Part shown: positions 57,301 to 64,000 of the stretch, piece by piece
Numbering within the stretch: the first letter of the stretch is position 1
How the letters are laid out: every line of letters starts with the position of its first letter
From: Closterium sp. NIES-65
Lineage: Eukaryota > Streptophyta > Zygnematophyceae > Desmidiales > Closteriaceae
Length of the DNA: 64,000 nucleotides
Reading direction: 5' to 3'
Assembly (NCBI GenBank): GCA_948144175.1
Contig: CANXME010000853.1
Location: 744,001 to 808,000 of the forward strand
Made by a program: the position numbers and the translations under genes
The notes under the pieces: model-generated
What the model saw: only the letters and a program-made list of their open reading frames with translations
Database searches by the model: none
Told to the model about the DNA's origin: nothing

Positions 57301-59181
57301 GCCAGTCCTACTGTCACGCGTCTCCTTGCTACTGCTGTCACTGACCCTTCCTTTGAGTCGTCTTCTGCGTCTGCCCTTGTCACTGAGCTTGTCGACTTTG
57401 CTGCGCGCTGTCGTCTAGACTACGGTGCTCGTCTTGGCGCTGAGTCTGAGTCCGCCTGTCCTCCGTCCGTCGGGGGTGAGTGTGCCCTTGGCACGGACGT
57501 CCTAGAGGACAGGCAGGAGGAGTTACAGTGTCTAGCGGCTGCTTCACCTCATCTCGCGTCTGTACTGCTTGCCCCTGAGGGAGACCCGGATGCACTAGAC
57601 ATCCCGACTCCGCGTTCTTACGCGGAGGCCGTAGAGGGTCCCTACTCCTCTCAGTGGCAGGCAGCTATGGATGCAGAGATGGCTTCCTGGAAGTCCACAG
57701 GCACCTACGTTGACGCGGTTCCCCCTCCTGGGGCGAACATCGTCAGTGGCATGTGGATCTTCAGGGTGAAGCGGCCGCCGGGCTCCCCGCCTGTCTTCAA
57801 GGCGCGTTACGTGGCTCGTGGCTTCAGTCAGCGGCAGGGAGTTGACTACTTTCAGACCTTCTCTCCCACCCCTAAGATGACCACTCTTCGGGTGCTGCTG
57901 CACATTGCCGCTCAGCGCGACTACGAGCTTCACTCCCTCGACTTCAGCACTGCGTTCCTGCAGGGTAGCCTGCACGAGGAGATCTGGCTGCGCCGTCCGC
58001 CTGGCTTCACTGGGACTTTCCCTCCTGGCACCCAGTGGAGCCTCCGACGGCCAGTCTACGGTCTCCGCCAGGCACCGCGTGAGTGGCACGACACACTGAG
58101 GACTACGCTTGCGGCTCTTGGGTTTGCTCCTTCTACTGCTGACCCGTCGCTGTTTCTTCGCACCGACACTTCCCTGCCGCCGTTCTACATCCTCGTGTAC
58201 GTCGACGACTTGGTCTTTGCCACAGCGGACACTGCTGGACTCGCCTACGTGAAGTCCGAGCTGCTGAAGAGACACACGTGCACAGACCTTGGTGAACTGC
58301 GCAGCTACCTTGGCTTGCAGATCACTCGGGACAGAGCACGCCGCACCATTACCCTGACTCAGTCACACATGGTGCAGCAGGTCCTTCAGCGCTTCGGCTT
58401 CACGTACTCCTCGCCTCAGGCCACTCCTCTGCCTACTCGCCACTCACTCTCAGCTCTGCCTTCGGATGAGTCCGTAGAGTCGAGTGGTCCGTATGCAGAG
58501 CTTGTTGGCTGCCTCATGTACCTGATGACCTGCACACGACCTGACCTTGCATACCCTCTGAGCATTCTTGCACGCTATGTTGCTCCTGGGAGACACAGAC
58601 CGGAGCACATGGCTGCAGCGAAGAGGGTATTGCGCTACCTGTGCAGTACGTCGGGTATGGGGCTAGTGCTTGGAGGGCGGAGTCCAGTGGTCCTTACCGG
58701 CCACGCGGACGCTTCTTGGGCTGACGACCAGGCTACGCAGCGGTCGTCACAGGGTTACACCTTCAGCCTTGGTTCCGGTTCTGTCTCGTGGCGGTCTACT
58801 CGCTCGTCTTCGGTTCTCGGCTCCAGTTGTGAGGCTGAGATCTACGCCGGGGCCATGGCTGCACAGGAGCTTCGCTGGCTCACCTACCTGCTGACCGACC
58901 TTGGAGAGCCGCCTCGTTCTCCTCCAGTGCTGTACGTAGACAACAAGGCCATGCTGGCCTTGTGTCGAGAGCAGCGCTTGGAGCACAGAACGAAGCACAT
59001 TGCTCTCCGCTACTTCCTTGCTCGTGAGCTGCAGCAGCGTGGTCAGTTGCGACTTGCTTACGTGGCCTCTGAGGCCAACACTGCTGATGTGTTCACCAAG
59101 GCACTTGCGCCTTGTGACCATCAGCGCTTTTGTACCCAGCTGGGTCTTGTACCTGTCTTGCCTCACTTGCTCTCTTCTTGA
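53218..59181 (+). CDS. gag-pol: Copia-A Gag-Pol polyprotein, intact (A3)
   Basis: 1987 residues in one frame from ATG 53218 (GCCATGG) to TGA 59179; the 21 bases upstream are open only through GTG. Gag occupies about residues 1-230, a Gly tract about 271-346 and Gln runs about 360-378. A Cys/His motif has Cys404, Cys418, His422, Cys427 (C-x13-C-x3-H-x4-C), unlike the usual knuckle. Protease: Asp534 (DSGAS). Integrase zinc motif: His690/His695 and Cys728/Cys731. Integrase core: Asp758, Asp827, Glu863, exactly D,D(35)E. A pentapeptide repeat linker (GAEPG type) is encoded at 56345-56575. RT: YVDD Asp1663-Asp1664. RNase H: Asp1831 (GHADASW), SCEAEIY, YVDNKA, TKHIALRYF. All catalytic residues are present. 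Next to Asp827, SDRDGEF replaces SDRGGEF. Gag and Pol in one frame without a stop implies that the Gag to Pol ratio is set by processing or splicing. Confidence 0.93.
54028..54255 (+). repeat. Polyglycine-coding tract in Copia-A gag
   Basis: GGN repeats code for some 70 nearly uninterrupted Gly with Ser. Homologous tracts lie at 3340-3570 and 28560-28790 with different lengths. Antisense long ORFs here are artefacts of this composition. Confidence 0.9.
56345..56575 (+). repeat. 15-base minisatellite in the integrase-RT linker
   Basis: GAGCCTGGGGGTGCT units encode EPGGA repeats. The A2 counterpart at 30880-31140 has a different number and order of units. A1 ends before this region. Confidence 0.9.
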
Positions 59182-59528
59182 CTTCACTTGTACTTTGTCA
59201 TATATATACCTGCTCCTGCTTGTCTAGTTTTATATATATGTCTGTACTCCTGCATGTGAACTGGCCTCTGGCCCTGCTCTTGTGCTCGGACTGTGTGGTG
59301 ACTTTGTGATCCACCCTGAGCTTGCTTTGCTTTGCTTTGCTTGACTGGTCTTGTGACCCCTTGTTCTCCCCCACTTTGCCTATGGGGGTGTGTCAGATTA
59401 TTATAGCTGATGCATGTTTGTAGGCTATAGTGGGGTAGCACATATGGGGTACAGTTTGCTAGGGTTGTATTTGTACCCAACTCTGACTTAGTCAATTCAT
59501 TTTCCTGTTCAGTTAGTTTCACATTCAC

Positions 59529-59956
59529 CAAGGCACTTCCGCCTTGTGATCATCAGCGCTTCTGCACTCAGCTGGGACTTGTCCCAGTCTTGCCTCACTT
59601 GCTCACCTCTTGACCTTACTTGTACTCTTGCATATATATATACCTACTCTTGCTTGTTTAGACTTATATATATATGTCTCCTCTTGCATGTGAACTGGCC
59701 TTGTGGCCTTGACCTTGAGCTCAGACTGTGTGGTGACGTTGTGATCCACCCTGAGCTTGCTTTACTTTGCTTTGCTTGACTGGTCTTGTGACCTCTCGTT
59801 CTCCCCCACTTTGCCTATGGGGGTGTGTCAGAACATTATAGCTTATGCTTTTGTGTAGGCTATAGTGGGGTATCCCATAGGGGGTACAACCCAATTAGGG
59901 TTAGTACTTGTACCCACTTCATTCATAGTTCATTTATTCGCGTTCACTTCTTCACA
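59529..59956 (+). mobile_element. Fragment I3, right part, with 3' LTR
   Basis: Resumes I3 after the A3 target duplication (CAAGGCACTTCC), then 3' untranslated region, polypurine tract, and LTR 59826-59956 (131 bases, TGTCAGAAC to TTCACA), almost identical to 26387-26517. Confidence 0.85.
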
Positions 59957-60213
59957 GGTTTAGGGTTGTTGCGAAACGTCCACGTTCTTACTCCTAGCAT
60001 TTCTACCGCGGAGTAATAGATGATCATGGAGAGAATAATATAACTCGCGGACGGTTGAGTCTCTCAAGTCAACTTGACGCTCATGGATTACAGACCTTGG
60101 GTGACCACGGATTGATCTAGTCGTGAGCTAGGTCTGGGTGTGAGCCCCAGCCGCATTGTATTCACTGCAAACGCCAGCCAGAGACAGCACCGCTGCGAAT
60201 AGGGTGGCGGTGG
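59957..60213 (+). other. Spacer with empty A2 target site
   Basis: Matches 26518-26774. GGTGG at 60209-60213 is present once and runs straight into AATGGTTGAG, which in the other copy follows A2. Confidence 0.7.
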
Positions 60214-62630
60214 AATGGTTGAGTTTTGGAGGCTGAGGACGCGGCACATGTTTTCATTTCGCCAGGATCGGGTGGTTCGGGGCCTCACATCGATCGTGGC
60301 ACATCGATCGGCACACCGATGTGCCCATACTGCAAATTTGCAGTGGGGTAGACACATCGAGCTATAGGTGCCAGGATCAAAATTGCAGGGTCGGGCAGGT
60401 TGGAGCAGCGTCGGAATACACCAACACACTGCAACGCGCAGCCAATCAGGGCAGAGGGTAGCTAGTCGCCCAGCAATTTCATTCGCAACGACTCGAGAAA
60501 TTTTGGCCTGCGACCGTGGACGAAGCCGATCGATCGCGGCTGTCACCTGTGGCGCGATGTGCTCTCCCGCCAACCCAAACGCAAGGTTGATGTGTGCACC
60601 ACAGCACATCGATCGTGCGAGCTGCAGGTGCCACCATTTTGGGTACCAGTTTGCTGTACATTATCGACGTCATGCGATATACGGATACCAGACATTGACG
60701 ACGTCGCCAATTCACTGTACAAGCGGCACATCGATCTCCTCCCGCGATCGATTCTGGCAAATGCCAAACAGGTGCCGCGTCCTGAGGTTGCCAAGCGCGA
60801 AAGCAGGGAGTTTTTTGGCGGGAGGATGGTGAGAGAAAATCCTCCATTGGAGATGACTTGAACCAATGACGAGAGTGAGATCTGAACCCACGCCCTTTCG
60901 TACTGGAACTTTGTCGGGGTGGGATTTCAACCCACGCTTTGCAAATGTGACAGCCTGCGACATTTTTCAAATCACGTCGCTGGGTGTGGGTTCAACCCCC
61001 GTACGTTCCAACCTGCGACATTTGTGAATGTCGTCGCTGAAGTACACGTTCTAACATGGCGACTCTTGTCGAATGACGTCGCTGGGTGTGGGTTCAACCC
61101 CCGGCCAATATCATAGGTACTCAAAGTATTCCCGAGCGGACTCTCAGGTGTAATCACCAACAGAAACACAGTTTCGTGATATAGTAGTAGGTGTTTCTTG
61201 TTATTTTCTGAATACAGTCACGACAGAAAATGCAACACCTGAAAAAATACTTGTAGCGAAACTAGATGAATTTCGAGACAGATCAACCTCAACTACGGGA
61301 AGCCGCCCACTTCAGGAAAAATATATTGCACCCTCTTGACCCAAACAATATAACCCAATCGAGAAGGGATGCGACTCGGGAGGCATCAACCCTAAAAACA
61401 ATGCCCTTTACCGTGTTTAGGGTTGATCCCTCCCGCAAATGCGTCCAGATTCTATAGGGGTTTAATTTTTCTGCCCTGTCGTAAATTTACGTACTTTAGT
61501 TTAACAAATCCAAGTCGGGAGGATAAACTAGATAGTTCTTTTTTTGTCACCTCCCAAACATTTCGACCAGCGTAAACAGTGTGACTAAAAAGCGACGACC
61601 AATCAACGTCGAGAAAGTCCAGGTTGATTACACCTGAGAACCCGCTCGGGACTAATCTGAGTATGTATGAAGTTGGCCGGTTCAACCCCCGTACCTTCCA
61701 GCCCTGCGACGTTTGTCAATGACGTGGCTGGGCGTGGCTTCAAATCGCAGCTTTGTCACATCATCAACCCTCGCAGCCTTGTCATTTCACAAACATCATC
61801 AACCCTGTTCCTTCCAAGCTCCATTCCAACCCGTCAAATGACGTCGCTGGGCTTTGGTTGACTCCAACGAACAAGAACCCTCCGACTCGGCATTTTCTCT
61901 CGCCACCCCGCGCCAACTAACTTCCTAGCTTTGCAACCACAAATCGCCTTTCGCCAAGCTATCTAAATAGCGTCACCGTCCGTTCCGCCGCGTCCCTCTT
62001 CGGGGGGCTCTGGCTCAGTCGGGATACTACAGACTGTATACAGTATGTACGATGCATGCCGATGTCTCTTTTCGTGTTGTGATTCACGCAGCTGCAGATG
62101 CACAGCCACCTACTCGGTTCTAGGTCCTATCCAAGGTCACACAGAAGGTCTCTGTAACCCCATCCCCCATGACGCTCAGCGTTTGACTTTAAAGACTCAT
62201 CCTCGAGTTGCGAAAAAAAAAAAAAAAAAACTCATTCCGTGGCGGAAACGCCAAAACTTTAGGTCTATCGATTGTCCCGCCCGAAAATGACATCCCTGCT
62301 TAAATAATAATCGCCAAACTTTAGGTCTGGAGGCTCCACTGAAAATCGCAGACGGCTGACATTGTTTTTTCCCCTACAGTTTCGTCGATTTTAAGACTTG
62401 CGGTTCAAACCAGGTCGATTCTGTCGAAGCTAGGGTTTTGTTTGATACAACTACCTTGAAGCCTGGTTGACGGTGCGACCGACAATATGATGTTGTCAAA
62501 TCCGGGCAATCCGAATGGGGTATTTCATGGCTGTGATATCAAGCCAGGGAGTTCGTACTAACCTACTAGGTTCCATTCTCTTTGCTTGGCATTACGGTAG
62601 TACAACTACTACTAGACACTCCGTACTACA
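60214..62630 (+). other. Upstream region of GT2
   Basis: Second copy of 34084-36500, offset 26130, with only a handful of single-base differences (for example near 60327, 60439, 60890 and 61476). Contents are as described for the first copy. No gene recognised. Confidence 0.6.
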
Positions 62631-62974
62631 ATGGCCGCAATGTCTGCCAGGCTCAGTCTACCCTCCCGCTCGCGGTTTCTGTCTCTGTTCTGTTGTGTAG
62701 CGAAGGGAGCCTCAGTGGTAACTGTCGCCACCGTCGCCTCGTTAGCGCTGCTGATGCTCTGGCTGTATCATTTCTCCTCCCGTGTGAGCCCAGATGTGCT
62801 GGCGGTTCGCGATTACTTAGACTCCTGTGTCGGCGTGGGTGTTGCGTATCGTGGCATTCACACAGGCACTTCTTTTTTCCGCGGTATTGCATGCTCCGAT
62901 GTGGTGAACGCTGCTGCCGTTCGCGGCAAAGCAGGCTTTGAAAACGGAAACAGAACTCGTTACCAACGCATCAT

Positions 62975-63024
<50 letters not shown>

Positions 63025-64000
63025 GTGGTTATGACAGCGGCAGCAGCAGCAGCAGCAGCAGCAGCTACATCAAGAGCTCCAAAAAAGGCAGTATGAGGGG
63101 GAGGAAAGTGGCAGCTGCCGATCCAGGATCATCCAGAATTGTCTCAGATCCAGGCTGGGGGCGTCACAGTGGCGCTACGAGCAGCAGCAATGAGAGAGTG
63201 GCAGACGCTGGGGGAAGGGATGGCTGCCGAGTCACATATGACGCCACAGTAGACCCTCGCGACTTAAAGCCAACGTCAGCTTTCACCTACTCCAACTGCA
63301 GCATCGAATGGATCACTTTCTCCACCCGGTGTGGGAAAGGCGTTCAACGCTTAGCTAAGTTCTGTGAGATGAACGGGATTCAGCTCGCGGTGCTTGGTTT
63401 GAATGAGACCTGGCAGGGCCTAGGCGGTCGGGTGAGATACTATCGAGAGTACCTAAGGACACTGCCAAAAGACCGAATTGTGATTGTAACAGATGCTGAT
63501 GACGTCCTGCTGCTGCCAAACAGAGAACTATGCGGACCAGATTCGCTAATCAAAGCGTTTCTGTCTCTTAACGCTCCTATCGTTTTCGGAGCTGAGATGT
63601 TCGCATATCCAACAGGTGATGTCATCCCCTTCTACCCTCAGAAGCTGAGATCTCCTTTTCCAAACCGACACGTCAACGCAGGGTCCTATGTTGGGTATGC
63701 ATGGGCTCTCGGCGAAATGATGGATGCAACATACACGAGTGACTGTATGGAGGATCAGCGGCAATTTGTGGCGGCGTATTTGGCCCAGCCGTTCCTGTTC
63801 AACTCCCTCCCACGCATGCCGTACCCTGACCCAGTAACAGACAGCCACGGAGCAACCAAACCAGCCACCAAAGACTCTGATCCGTCTTTATCCTCATCTG
63901 CTACTCCTCTGCCCGGCACGCTACGGTATTTCTGCTCTCTTCCTGGTCCGGTGCAGGCCCTGATTCCTCAAAACGTCACCCCGGCAGGACTAGAGGGAGC
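62631..64000 (+). CDS. Glycosyltransferase GT2, second copy, cut by window end
   Basis: Open from ATG 62631 to the last base, covering 456 complete codons of the GT1 protein, through the DxD region (codon at 63492) and the NAGSYVGYAW motif. The final HQSGDK part lies outside. It has 16 Gln codons where GT1 has 17, which leaves the frame unchanged. I see no other coding difference. Role and domains are as for GT1. Whether it is a second gene or the other allele cannot be settled from this window. Confidence 0.8.

Larger units (their letters stand above)
51933..59523 (+). mobile_element. Copia-A copy A3, full length and apparently intact, 7591 bp
   Basis: LTRs 51933-52065 and 59391-59523 (133 bases each, identical by eye), TGTCAG to TTTCACA. 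Exact target duplication TTCAC at 51928-51932 and 59524-59528, and the empty site in I2. PBS-like TGGTATAGAGCGAG at 52066, polypurine tract CTATGGGGGTG before the 3' LTR, one long ORF. Identical LTRs mean a very recent insertion. It is the best candidate for an autonomous element in this window. Confidence 0.96.

Overview
This window is eukaryotic nuclear DNA, almost entirely LTR retrotransposons around one recognisable host gene that is present twice. The GC-rich composition, the plant-type initiator-tRNA primer sites and the style of the Copia polyproteins suggest a green-lineage genome. A streptophyte alga such as Closterium is my best guess, but this is inference and was not tested. There is no operon structure, no CRISPR array and no convincing functional tRNA or rRNA gene. 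LAYOUT: (1) 1-1394, Ty3-like LTR remnant, leader with an antisense solo LTR, and gag, cut by Copia-A copy A1 (1395-5437). A1 is truncated and fused to the 3' part of Copia-B copy B1 (5438-8883). (2) 8884-15501, segment C1 (unrecognised, exon-like pieces), a decayed Copia RT fragment (F1), and a second Ty3-like copy whose 5' LTR carries non-autonomous LTR element D1, itself carrying miniature element E1. (3) 15502-26774, chimeric miniature LTR element H, 5'-truncated B2, a second C/F/Ty3-LTR/D/E block, and a Copia RNase H fragment with its 3' LTR (I2). (4) 26775-34078, complete Copia-A copy A2 with one in-frame TAG. (5) 34084-39594, glycosyltransferase gene GT1 (36501-38129) and flanks. (6) 39595-46751, complete Copia-B copy B3 with two ~1.16 kb LTRs and a GTGCT target duplication. 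(7) 46752-51932, third C/F/Ty3-LTR/D/E block and fragment I3. (8) 51933-59523, complete and apparently intact Copia-A copy A3 with identical LTRs and one 1987-residue ORF, inserted in I3. (9) 59524-64000, rest of I3 and a nearly identical second copy of the GT region, with GT2 cut by the window end. HOW IT FITS TOGETHER: the B+C block occurs three times and the GT locus twice, at about 99.9 percent identity by eye for the GT copies. The two GT-bearing copies act as empty sites for each other: the A2 target GGTGG is empty at 60209-60213, and the A3 target TTCAC is empty at 26085-26089. So the duplication, or an allelic pair assembled in tandem, predates A2 and A3. Insertions can be ordered by nesting: F, then Ty3-like, then D, then E. 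Several damaged elements are broken by TAG, and in two in-frame cases an intact relative in this window has CAG at the same position.
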